Assembly (NCBI RefSeq): GCF_014645835.1
Contig: NZ_BMMM01000011.1
Location: forward strand, 1 to 64,000
From: Streptomyces albiflavescens
GTDB taxonomy: Bacteria; Actinomycetota; Actinomycetes; Streptomycetales; Streptomycetaceae
Length of the DNA: 64,000 nucleotides
Reading direction: 5' to 3'
The notes beneath the pieces are model-generated. The model was given only the letters and a program-made list of their open reading frames with translations. It did no database searches and was not told where the DNA came from. Of this stretch, positions 19,874 to 27,290 are shown piece after piece. Within the stretch, counting starts at the first letter, position 1. Each line of letters starts with the position of its first letter. Position numbers and translations under genes: made by a program.

Positions 19874-21739
19874 TCAGGCCAGACTGTCCCGCCAAGCCCG
19901 GTGCAGATCCGCGAACCGTCCCGTCCCCGCGATCAGTTCGGCCGGGCCGCCGTCCTCCACGATCCGGCCGTGCTCCATCACCAGCACCCGGTCCGCGATC
20001 TCCACCGTCGACAGACGGTGCGCGATGACCACGGCCGTACGGCCGCGCAGCACCGTCGACATGGCGCGCTGGACGGCCCGTTCGCCGGGGATGTCCAGTG
20101 AGCTGGTCGCCTCGTCGAGGATGAGGACCGCAGGGTCTGCGAGCAACGCCCGTGCGAAGGCGACCAGTTGGCGCTGGCCGGCCGAGATACGGCCACCCCG
20201 CTTGCGTACGTCCGTGTCGTAGCCGTCGGGCAGCGCGCTGATGAAGTCGTGGGCGCCGATCGCCTTCGCGGCCCGCTCGATCTCCTCGCGGGACGCGTCG
20301 GGGCGACCGATCGCGATGTTCTCGGCGACCGTGCCGGAGAACAGGAACGCCTCCTGGGTCACCATCACCACACCGCGCCGCAGTTCGGGCACGGAGAGGT
20401 CGCGCAGATCGACGCCGTCGAGAAGGACCCGGCCTTCCGAGGCGTCGTAGAAGCGGGCCAGGAGTTTGGCCAGTGTCGACTTGCCCGCGCCCGTCGAGCC
20501 GACGACGGCCACCGTCTGCCCGGCGGGCAGCGTGAGGGAGAAGGAGGGCAGGACCTCGCCGCCGGTCCGGTACGCGAAGCGGACGTCGTCGAAGACGACC
20601 TCGCGGCCGGGGTGTTCGGAGGCGAGAGCGGGCAGTTGCTTGGGGGACGACGGCTCCGGCACGGACGGCGTCTGGGCCAGCAGGCCCGCGATCTTCTCCA
20701 GCGAAGCCGCCGCGGACTGGTAGGAGTTGAGGAACATGCCGAGCCGGTCGATCGGGTCGTACAGGCGGCGCAGATAGAGCACCGCGGCGGCCAGCACACC
20801 CAGTGCCAGCGAACCCGAGGCCACCCGGTACGCGCCCCACAGCACGATCCCGGCGACCGCCGTGTTGGCGACCAGGCGGGAGCCGACGACATAGCGCGTC
20901 ATCTCCAGCAGGGAGTCGCCGTTCGTCTTCTCGTGGCGCTGGTTGAGCACCCGGAAGTCCGCGTCGTTGGCGGCCTCGCGGCGGAACGCGCGTACCGGGC
21001 GGATGCCGTTCATCGTCTCCGCGAACTTCACGATGACGGCGGCGATCGCGGTCGACCGCAGGGCGAAGATACGGCCCGCGCGGTGCTGGTAGAGGCGGAT
21101 GAGCAGATACAGCGGTACGAAGGACGCCACCGCCACCGCGCCGAGGCCGAGGTCCAGCCAGAGCAGCATCGCCGAGATGTAGACGAAGGACAGGATGACC
21201 GTGACGAGCTCCTGCAGGCCCTCGCTGAGCAGCTCGCGCAGTGACTCGACGTCCGTCGTGGAGCGGGAGATCAGCCGGCCCGAGGTGTAGCGCTCGTGGA
21301 AGTCGATGCTGAGCGCCTGCGCATGGCGGAAGATCCGGCCGCGCAGGTCGAGCAGCACGTCCTGGTTGACGCGGGCCGAGGCGATGATGAAGGCGTACTG
21401 CAGTCCGCCGGAGGCCAGCGAACACAGCAGGTACACGACGCCCACCGCGATGAGCGGGCCGTGGTCGTCGTGCCGGAACGCAGGTACCGCGCGGTCGAGG
21501 GCGTACGCGACGAGCAGCGGGCCCGCCTGCACCGCGGCCTGCTGGAGCAGCAGCAGGACGGTGGTCACGACCACGCGGGCCCTGAGCGGGGTGAGGAGGG
21601 AGCGCAGGAGAGCGGCGGTCGCGCCCGGGGGAGTGGGGAGGACGTCGCGGTCGAAGGGGTCCTTGTACTCCGAGGGGTCCTGCACCGGTCCGTCCTTGTC
21701 CCTGTCCTTGTCCGGCGCGGTCGTTGTGGGCGCCGTCAT
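19874..21739 (-). CDS. ABC exporter half-transporter, heterodimer 2
   Basis: 621 residues with an acidic, Lys-rich N-terminal extension (DKDRDKDGPVQDPSEYKD), a six-helix exporter domain and an ATPase domain. Walker A is GSTGAGKS, Walker B LILDEATSS and the H-loop VIAHRLST, all intact. The signature is ISAGQ, one step from LSGGQ. The ATG overlaps the stop of the gene at 21736-23658 (ATGA). Together they form a classical multidrug-type heterodimer in which this subunit provides the catalytic Glu. No substrate is evident. Confidence 0.94.
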   Translation of the reverse strand: MTAPTTTAPDKDRDKDGPVQDPSEYKDPFDRDVLPTPPGATAALLRSLLTPLRARVVVTTVLLLLQQAAVQAGPLLVAYALDRAVPAFRHDDHGPLIAVGVVYLLCSLASGGLQYAFIIASARVNQDVLLDLRGRIFRHAQALSIDFHERYTSGRLISRSTTDVESLRELLSEGLQELVTVILSFVYISAMLLWLDLGLGAVAVASFVPLYLLIRLYQHRAGRIFALRSTAIAAVIVKFAETMNGIRPVRAFRREAANDADFRVLNQRHEKTNGDSLLEMTRYVVGSRLVANTAVAGIVLWGAYRVASGSLALGVLAAAVLYLRRLYDPIDRLGMFLNSYQSAAASLEKIAGLLAQTPSVPEPSSPKQLPALASEHPGREVVFDDVRFAYRTGGEVLPSFSLTLPAGQTVAVVGSTGAGKSTLAKLLARFYDASEGRVLLDGVDLRDLSVPELRRGVVMVTQEAFLFSGTVAENIAIGRPDASREEIERAAKAIGAHDFISALPDGYDTDVRKRGGRISAGQRQLVAFARALLADPAVLILDEATSSLDIPGERAVQRAMSTVLRGRTAVVIAHRLSTVEIADRVLVMEHGRIVEDGGPAELIAGTGRFADLHRAWRDSLA

Positions 21740-23658
21740 CGGTGGGCCTCCTCGTCGCCTGACATCAGATGGGCGTACTCGGCGTTCGTGCGCAGCAGTT
21801 CCTGGTGGGTGCCGACCGCGGCTATACGGCCGCCGGACAGCAGGGCCACGCGGTCGGCGAGCAGGACCGTGGAAGGGCGGTGCGCCACGATCAGGGCGGT
21901 CGTCTCCGCCAGGACGCGGCGCAGGGCGGCCTCGACCGCGGCCTCCGTGTGGACGTCCAGCGCGGACAGGGGGTCGTCGAGCACCAGGAAGCGGGGGCGG
22001 CCGACCACCGCCCGTGCCAGGGCGAGCCGTTGGCGCTGGCCGCCCGAGAGGCTCAGGCCCTGCTCGCCGACCTGGGTGGCGGTGCCCTGAGGGAGAGCGT
22101 GCGCGAAGTCGGCCTGGGCCACGGCGAGCGCGCGGTCCAGCTCGGGCCGGCCCGCGTCGTCGTTTCCGCCCATGAGTACGTTCTCGCCGACGGTGGCCGA
22201 GAAGAGGGTGGGCTCTTCGAAGGCGACGGCGACGAGTTCGCGGAGTTCCTCGCGGGGCATCGCGGTGATGTCCCGGCCGTCCAGGGTGATGCGGCCGGAC
22301 GTCACCTCGTGGAGGCGGGGGACAAGGGCGGTGAGGGTGGTCTTGCCGGTGCCGGTGGCGCCGACGAGGGCCATGCTCTCGCCTGGGCGGATGTGGAGGT
22401 CGATGTGCTCCAGCACGGGGTTCGTGTCCGCGGAGGCGTCCGGATAACGGAACTGGACGTCGTGGAACCGAAGCCCGGCATCCCTCCCGGCCGCGGACGG
22501 TCGTGCCGCTGCGGCGGCGCCCGTCCCGAGGAGAGCGGCATCTCGTACCGCCGAGCCGCGGGGTCTTCCGCCGGCCGGCACCTGCGCCGAGTCACCGGAG
22601 CCCCGCGGTTCCTCAGGAGCCGCGTCCATCACCTCGAAGTACCGTTCCGTGGCCGTCGCCGCCTCCTGGCTCATCGCGAGGAGGAAGCCGATGGAGTCGA
22701 TGGGCCAGCGCAGCGCGAGGGCGGTCGACAGGAAGGCCACCAGCGTGCCGGCGGACAGGTGGCTGTCGGCGACCTGGACGGTGCCGAGGACGAGGGCGGC
22801 GCCGATGGCGAGTTCGGGGAGGGTGACGATGACGGCCCAGATGGAGGCGAGGAGGCGGGCCTTGGCGAGTTCCGTGCCGCGCAGAGTGCGGGACAGCTCG
22901 CGGAAGGCGCGGGCCTGGCTGCGATGGCGGCCGAAGCCCTTGATGATGCGGATGCCGAGCACACTCTCCTCGACGACCGTCGTCAGATCGCCGACCTGGT
23001 CCTGCGAGCGCCGGGCCACCTCCGAGTAGCGCCGCTCGAAGATCCAGCAGACGATCACGACGGGACCGGCGGGAGCCAGCAGCACCAGCCCGAGCGTCCA
23101 CTCCTGGGCCAGCATGATGGCCACGCCCACCAGGATCGTCACGCCGTTGACCAGAAGGAACGTCAGCGGGAACGCCAGGAACATGCGCAGCAGCATGAGG
23201 TCCGTGGTGCCCCGGGACAGCAGCTGACCGGAGGCCCAGCGGTCGTGGAAGGCGACCGGGAGGCGCTGCAGATGCCGGTACAGATCCGCCCGCATCGCCG
23301 CCTCGACCCCCGCCAGCGGTCGCGCCACCAGCCACCGCCGCAGCCCGAACAGTCCCGCCTCGGCGAACCCGAGCAGCAGCAGATACAGCGCACCCAGCCA
23401 GACGCCCGCGGGATCGTGACCGGCCACCGGACCGTCCACCATCCACTTCAGGACGAGCGGGAACACCAGCCCCGTACAGGAGGCGACCACCGCGACGAAC
23501 GCCGCGCTGAACAGCCGCACCCGCACCGGCCGCACATACGGCCACAGGCGCAGCAGACTGCGTACGGTCGAACGGCCGGCACGGTCCTCGGTCCCCGTAC
23601 GGCCGTCCTCGTCCTCGTCGTCGGCACGGTCCTTGGTCATTGCATCGGTTGTGGGCAT
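21736..23658 (-). CDS. ABC exporter half-transporter with Asp in place of the catalytic Glu, heterodimer 2
   Basis: 640 residues: a charged N-terminus (KDRADDEDEDG), an exporter membrane domain and an ATPase domain. Walker A is GATGTGKT and the signature LSLSGGQRQR is intact. Walker B reads LVLDDPLSALD, so the catalytic Glu is an Asp; His in LIVAHRPST is kept. This is the usual degenerate-site subunit of a heterodimeric exporter. The start is weakly marked: the ATG at 23658 is preceded in frame by a GTG, and no clear ribosome site is present. The first gene of a two-gene operon, it may have a short or leaderless 5' end. Confidence 0.92.
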   Translation of the reverse strand: MPTTDAMTKDRADDEDEDGRTGTEDRAGRSTVRSLLRLWPYVRPVRVRLFSAAFVAVVASCTGLVFPLVLKWMVDGPVAGHDPAGVWLGALYLLLLGFAEAGLFGLRRWLVARPLAGVEAAMRADLYRHLQRLPVAFHDRWASGQLLSRGTTDLMLLRMFLAFPLTFLLVNGVTILVGVAIMLAQEWTLGLVLLAPAGPVVIVCWIFERRYSEVARRSQDQVGDLTTVVEESVLGIRIIKGFGRHRSQARAFRELSRTLRGTELAKARLLASIWAVIVTLPELAIGAALVLGTVQVADSHLSAGTLVAFLSTALALRWPIDSIGFLLAMSQEAATATERYFEVMDAAPEEPRGSGDSAQVPAGGRPRGSAVRDAALLGTGAAAAARPSAAGRDAGLRFHDVQFRYPDASADTNPVLEHIDLHIRPGESMALVGATGTGKTTLTALVPRLHEVTSGRITLDGRDITAMPREELRELVAVAFEEPTLFSATVGENVLMGGNDDAGRPELDRALAVAQADFAHALPQGTATQVGEQGLSLSGGQRQRLALARAVVGRPRFLVLDDPLSALDVHTEAAVEAALRRVLAETTALIVAHRPSTVLLADRVALLSGGRIAAVGTHQELLRTNAEYAHLMSGDEEAHR

Positions 23659-23760
23659 CACCGGCGAGCCTACGGTTCGGCACTGACAGCGCCCACCGAG
23701 TTTTGGCCGGACCTGAATCGTTCGACGGCCCCGGGACCGGGCCGTTCGAGGGGTCGTACC

Positions 23761-23788
23761 GCGGCATCAACCGATCGGTTGATGCCGC
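23761..23788. promoter_or_regulatory. Perfect 28-bp palindrome, probable operator
   Basis: The arm GCGGCATCAACCGA is followed directly by its exact complement TCGGTTGATGCCGC. It lies between the divergent ABC exporter operon and the ABC-ATPase remnant. The length and symmetry suit a dimeric repressor such as a TetR-family protein, but no such gene is adjacent. It may be the orphaned operator of the lost transporter locus, or it may control the exporters. Confidence 0.6.
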
Positions 23789-23841
23789 ATCGAGCGCGAT
23801 GGGCGATGTGCCTCCCGGCGCCTTGCCGGGACCCTCGGGCC

Positions 23842-24375
23842 ATGTCAGTCATCGAAGTCGGCGGACTACGCAAGTCCTATGGCGGCAGGACCGTCGCCGA
23901 CGGTGTCTCCTTCGCCGTCGAGGAGGGCGAGATCTTCGGGATCCTAGGCCCTGTCGTCAAATTCCCGTCTGCCCCGCGACGCCATGCACGCACTCTCGCC
24001 GCACCGGGCACAGACCCAAGTACATCCAGTACGAGGGCCTGTGCCCGGCACGCCGAGAGCACGCACTTGACGCCGCAGGGCCCGCCCTCCGGGCGGACGA
24101 CGGGAATTTGACGACAGGACCTAGGCCCGAACGGCGCCGGCAACTCCCGCCTCGTCTCCGCGGTCCGCACCCCAGGCAACGATCCCCTCTCCGCCCGCGA
24201 ACGCGAGGTCCTCGCGCTGGTCGCCAAAGGCACGTCGAACCGCGAGATCGCCCGCATCCTCTTCATCAGCGAGGCCACGGTGAAGACCCATCTCACCCAC
24301 CTGTACGGCAAGTTGGGCGTCAACGACCGGGCCGCAGCCGTGGCGGTGGCGTACGACCGGGGAATCCTGGGCTAG
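23842..24375 (+). pseudogene. Deletion scar: ABC ATPase N-terminus fused to a LuxR-type DNA-binding domain, interrupted by a MITE
   Basis: It opens like an ABC-2 type ATPase (MSVIEVGGLRKSYGGRTVAD, then GEIFGILG). A 173-bp element splits codon 36. Removing the element and one CTAG copy restores FGILGPNGAGNSRLV. There a Walker A expected to read GAGKTT passes directly into a NarL/LuxR response-regulator tail, PLSAREREVLALVAKGTSN through TVKTHLTHLYGKLG, ending RGILG at 24375. The fused frame before insertion was open for 118 codons. The simplest reading is one deletion from inside an ATPase gene to inside a downstream response regulator. With the MITE a stop arises at 24109. Confidence 0.85.
23948..24120. 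mobile_element. 173-bp MITE with CTAG target-site duplication
   Basis: Terminal inverted repeats share CCTGTCGTCAAATTCCCGTC exactly; one mismatch lies two bases from the tip. CTAG flanks both ends (23944-23947 and 24121-24124). Inside, CCGGGCACAG (24004-24013) pairs with CTGTGCCCGG (24039-24048), and flanking segments are also partly complementary, so the whole element could fold into one long hairpin. It encodes no transposase. CTAG duplications are typical of IS5-family elements, so an IS5-type transposase in trans is inferred. Confidence 0.9.
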
Positions 24376-24447
24376 TTGGTCATTGACCGGTGCAGAGCCA
24401 CTGGCGACGCCATACTGATCACACGTCAAATGTTGCTGGAGGGCTTC

Positions 24448-24798
24448 ATGCCTCGCGTGTGGTTGTCGGTCGGATGTGATGACCCGGTCGAAGGGCTTGC
24501 GGAGCTGTCTGACTGGCTGGGCCAGGAGCCGGAGCTCCGGGGTCTGATCAGTCAGAGCGCCACGCCGGGGGCCGGCGAACTGGGGTCGTTCCCCGATGCG
24601 CTGGTGGTCGCCGTGGGCAGTGGCGGTGCGGTGAGTGTGCTGGCCGCGTCGCTCAAGGCGTTCCTGGCCCTACCGCGCCGCTCCGACGTACGGATCAAGG
24701 TCGGCGGCACGCCCGACGGGCGCACCGTGGAGATCGACGCCAAGCGCGTGAGCGACGTCGAGGCGCTGGTGCGAGAGGCACTCGGACGGGACGAATGA
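24448..24798 (+). CDS. EACC1-type effector-associated small protein
   Basis: 116 residues. It matches the effector-associated constant component 1 pattern: an N-terminal strand (RVWLSVGC) and a central hydrophobic GSGGAVSVLAASLKAFL helix. A beta-rich end follows (DVRIKVGGTPDGRTVEID), then a short helix. EACC1 proteins are known as small fixed partners of variable actinobacterial effectors (proteases, NTPases, TIR or caspase proteins) in proposed conflict systems. The exact biochemistry is not known. The ATG has GGAGG six bases upstream. Its stop overlaps the next start (ATGA), coupling it to the caspase gene. The family call is by recall of pattern, not by search. Confidence 0.75.
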   Translation: MPRVWLSVGCDDPVEGLAELSDWLGQEPELRGLISQSATPGAGELGSFPDALVVAVGSGGAVSVLAASLKAFLALPRRSDVRIKVGGTPDGRTVEIDAKRVSDVEALVREALGRDE

Positions 24799-27290
24799 TC
24801 GAGCGGGCGGTCGATCCCACCCGGTCGAGGATCGTACTGGTCGGGACCCCTTTCTACGAAGACCCGTTGCTGCCGGACGTACCGGTGATCGCCAACAACA
24901 TCAGCGATCTCGCTCAGGTGCTCACCGATGAGAAACTCGGCGGCTTCAACCCCTTCCACTGCATCGCGGTTCCCTCGGCGGCCGGCGTGGCGCAGGTCGG
25001 CGACGCGCTGGTGCGTGCCGCTGAAGAGGCGGAGGACCTGCTGCTGTTCTACTACAGCGGACACGGGCTGCTCGGCCCGCGGCGCCGGGAGTTGTATCTG
25101 AGCCTGGCCGCGACCCGGCCCCATCAACTCGCCTTCACCGCACTGCCGTTCGAGGCGGTGCGCGATGCGTGCCTGGACAGCAGGGCCACCAGCCGGGTGG
25201 TGATCCTTGACAGTTGCTTCAGCGGGCGGGCGATCGGAGAGACGCTGGCCGGTGTCGACGAGGCGGTGCTCGGCGAGCTCGAGGTCGCCGGCACCTACAC
25301 GCTGACCTCGGCCCCGGCGAATCGAACGGCACTGATCCTGCCGGGAGAACAGCACACCGCGTTCACGGAGCGGCTGCTCGCCGTGCTGCGCTCCGGCAGT
25401 CCGACGGCCGGGTCGTTGATCAGTCTCGGAGACATCTACCGGCATCTGCAGACCCGGCTGCGCGCCGAAGGCCTGCCGGTGCCACAGCAACGCGGCACCG
25501 GCACCGCGGACCTGCTCGGACTGGTGCGCAACGCCCGGGCCGCCCACGCGCCAGGTGTCGAATCAGCGGCGGGTGAAGGCAACGACCCGCAACCGGTGCG
25601 CCGCTCGGACCTGACCGTTCGCCTCACCCACGCAGAACGCATCGCGAACACGATCGGCGACAGGCTGTGGAAAGTCCGGGCGTTGGCGCAGGTCGCCCTC
25701 GCGGCGGCGACCGTCTACCCAGCCGACCGTGTGACGCATCTGATCGACCAGGCAGAACGTGACGCGGACACGATCGCCGACAGCTACGCCCGGGCCCGCG
25801 CACTGTGCGCCGTGGCCGACGCGGTGGCCGTCGGCGATCCCGAACGCGCGGGGCGCCTGATCGACCAGGCGGAACGCATCGCGCACATGGCCAGGCAGCT
25901 CAAAGCCGAGGCGCTGGTCTTCGTGGTGACCGCGGCAGCCGCGAGTGCCCCCGACCGAGTCGAAGGCATAGCCAACGCGATAGCCCACAAGCCCACCAGA
26001 GACCGCGTGTTGGCCGCCTTGGCGAAGGCGGTGGCCGTCGACGATCCCGACCGGGCCGAGTCCCTTGCGAACACGATCACCGACAAGTACGACAGGTGGC
26101 TGGCACTTGGCGTCGTGGCTCCGGCGATGGCCGCAGGCGACCCTGACCGGGCCGAGCTCATCGCGAACACGATCACCGACAAGTACCGCAGGATGAGGGC
26201 GCTCAGTGACGTGGCGAAGGCGGTGGCCGCCGACGATCCCGACCGGGCCGAGTCCATCGCCCACACGATCACCGACAAATACAGCAGGTGGCCGGCGCTC
26301 AGCGCTGTCGCCAGGTCGGTGGCCGCCGACGACCCCGGCCGAGCCGAGTCCATCGCGAACACGATCACCCGCAAATACAACAGCAGACCAACGCTCCTCG
26401 CGCTGGACCCGGCGACGGCAACCGCCGTGGCCACAGAGCTCGTCGTGGTGACGAAGGCGGTGGCCGCCGGTGACCCCGACCGAGCCGAGCGCATCGCCAG
26501 GGGGATAGCCCACAGCCCCACCAGAGAACAGGTGTTGACGGCTCTGGCCAAAGAGGTGGCCGAGCGTGACCCCGACCGAGCCGAGTCCATCGCGATCACC
26601 ATCAGCGACCTGTACTCGCGAGTGGCGGTGCTGAGCGCGGTGGCTGCCGTACTGGCCGACCGTGACCCCGAACGCGCCGAGCGCCTGATCGACGAGGCGG
26701 AGCAGATCGCGAGCCCGGACAAGATGTACAAGGCCGAGTCCTTGGCCGTTCTGGCCAAAGCGGTGGCCGCCAGTCGCCCCGACCGAGCCGAGCGCATCGC
26801 CAGTGCGATCGTCCGCAGGTCCACCAGAGAGCGGGTGTCGGCCGCTGTGGCCGAGACGGTGGCTGCCGACGACCCCGACCTTGCCGAGTCCATCGCGAAC
26901 ACGATCACCAGCCCGGACACGCGAGTGGCCGCACTGACGGCCATGGCCACCACGATGGCCTCCACGGCGCCCGACCGGGCGGAGCGCATCGCGGGCAGGA
27001 TCGGTGACGAGTCCTCAGTCGTGAAGGTATTGGCCCGTGTCGCCAGGGCCCTGGCCGTGACCGATCCGGACCGCGCCCGGCGTGTCGCCAACCGGGTTCC
27101 CGGCGCGGCCAAGGCGGCGGTCCTGCACGCCGTCGTACTTGAACTCGTACGGGGCGGGCGGGGCGACAACTCCCTCCTCACCCGGGGCGGGCGGGGCGAC
27201 AACTCCCTCCTCACCCGGGGCCGGCGGGGCGACAGCTCCCCCCTCACCCCACCACCCGCAGCAACAGTACCGCCCGAGCCGGCATCGTGA
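24795..27290 (+). CDS. Caspase-like (C14) protease with about 15 C-terminal helical repeats
   Basis: 831 residues, no signal peptide. Residues 10-245 form a caspase/metacaspase domain, with catalytic His90 in LLLFYYSGHG and Cys141 in VVILDSCFSG. From about 275 to 787 it is built of roughly 15 units of about 32 residues with the consensus DPDRAESIANTITDKYxRxxALxAVAKAVAAD, predicted to be paired helices resembling TPR or HEAT. Such arrays often act as sensors or scaffolds that release the protease. Residues 788-831 are a low-complexity tail with three RGDNSLLT-like units. The first codon overlaps the EACC1 stop; the last 47 bp overlap the convergent glgX. Target and trigger are unknown; a death or defence role is inferred. 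Confidence 0.9.
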   Translation: MIERAVDPTRSRIVLVGTPFYEDPLLPDVPVIANNISDLAQVLTDEKLGGFNPFHCIAVPSAAGVAQVGDALVRAAEEAEDLLLFYYSGHGLLGPRRRELYLSLAATRPHQLAFTALPFEAVRDACLDSRATSRVVILDSCFSGRAIGETLAGVDEAVLGELEVAGTYTLTSAPANRTALILPGEQHTAFTERLLAVLRSGSPTAGSLISLGDIYRHLQTRLRAEGLPVPQQRGTGTADLLGLVRNARAAHAPGVESAAGEGNDPQPVRRSDLTVRLTHAERIANTIGDRLWKVRALAQVALAAATVYPADRVTHLIDQAERDADTIADSYARARALCAVADAVAVGDPERAGRLIDQAERIAHMARQLKAEALVFVVTAAAASAPDRVEGIANAIAHKPTRDRVLAALAKAVAVDDPDRAESLANTITDKYDRWLALGVVAPAMAAGDPDRAELIANTITDKYRRMRALSDVAKAVAADDPDRAESIAHTITDKYSRWPALSAVARSVAADDPGRAESIANTITRKYNSRPTLLALDPATATAVATELVVVTKAVAAGDPDRAERIARGIAHSPTREQVLTALAKEVAERDPDRAESIAITISDLYSRVAVLSAVAAVLADRDPERAERLIDEAEQIASPDKMYKAESLAVLAKAVAASRPDRAERIASAIVRRSTRERVSAAVAETVAADDPDLAESIANTITSPDTRVAALTAMATTMASTAPDRAERIAGRIGDESSVVKVLARVARALAVTDPDRARRVANRVPGAAKAAVLHAVVLELVRGGRGDNSLLTRGGRGDNSLLTRGRRGDSSPLTPPPAATVPPEPAS
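25950..27100 (+). repeat. Degenerate ~96-bp tandem repeats inside the caspase-like gene
   Basis: The protein repeats are mirrored in DNA by near-copies of phrases such as CGACCGGGCCGAGTCCATCG and GCGAACACGATCACC about every 96 bp. The best-matching units run from about 26030 to 26370. Closely similar neighbours suggest recent unit duplication, so repeat number could vary among strains. Confidence 0.7.
27150..27248. repeat. 33-bp tandem repeat, three copies, at the caspase/glgX junction
   Basis: Units 27150-27182 and 27183-27215 are identical and 27216-27248 is a diverged third copy. They encode GGRGDNSLLTR-type units at the end of the caspase-like protein. The last copy runs into the 3' end of the convergent glgX gene. 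Confidence 0.9.

Noticed and set aside
27160..27235. RGD triplets in the caspase tail as an adhesion signal
   Set aside because: The protein has no export signal, and the triplets come from the slippage repeat.
27150..27248. 33-bp repeats as a CRISPR array
   Set aside because: The units touch without spacers, are in a coding frame, and there are only three.
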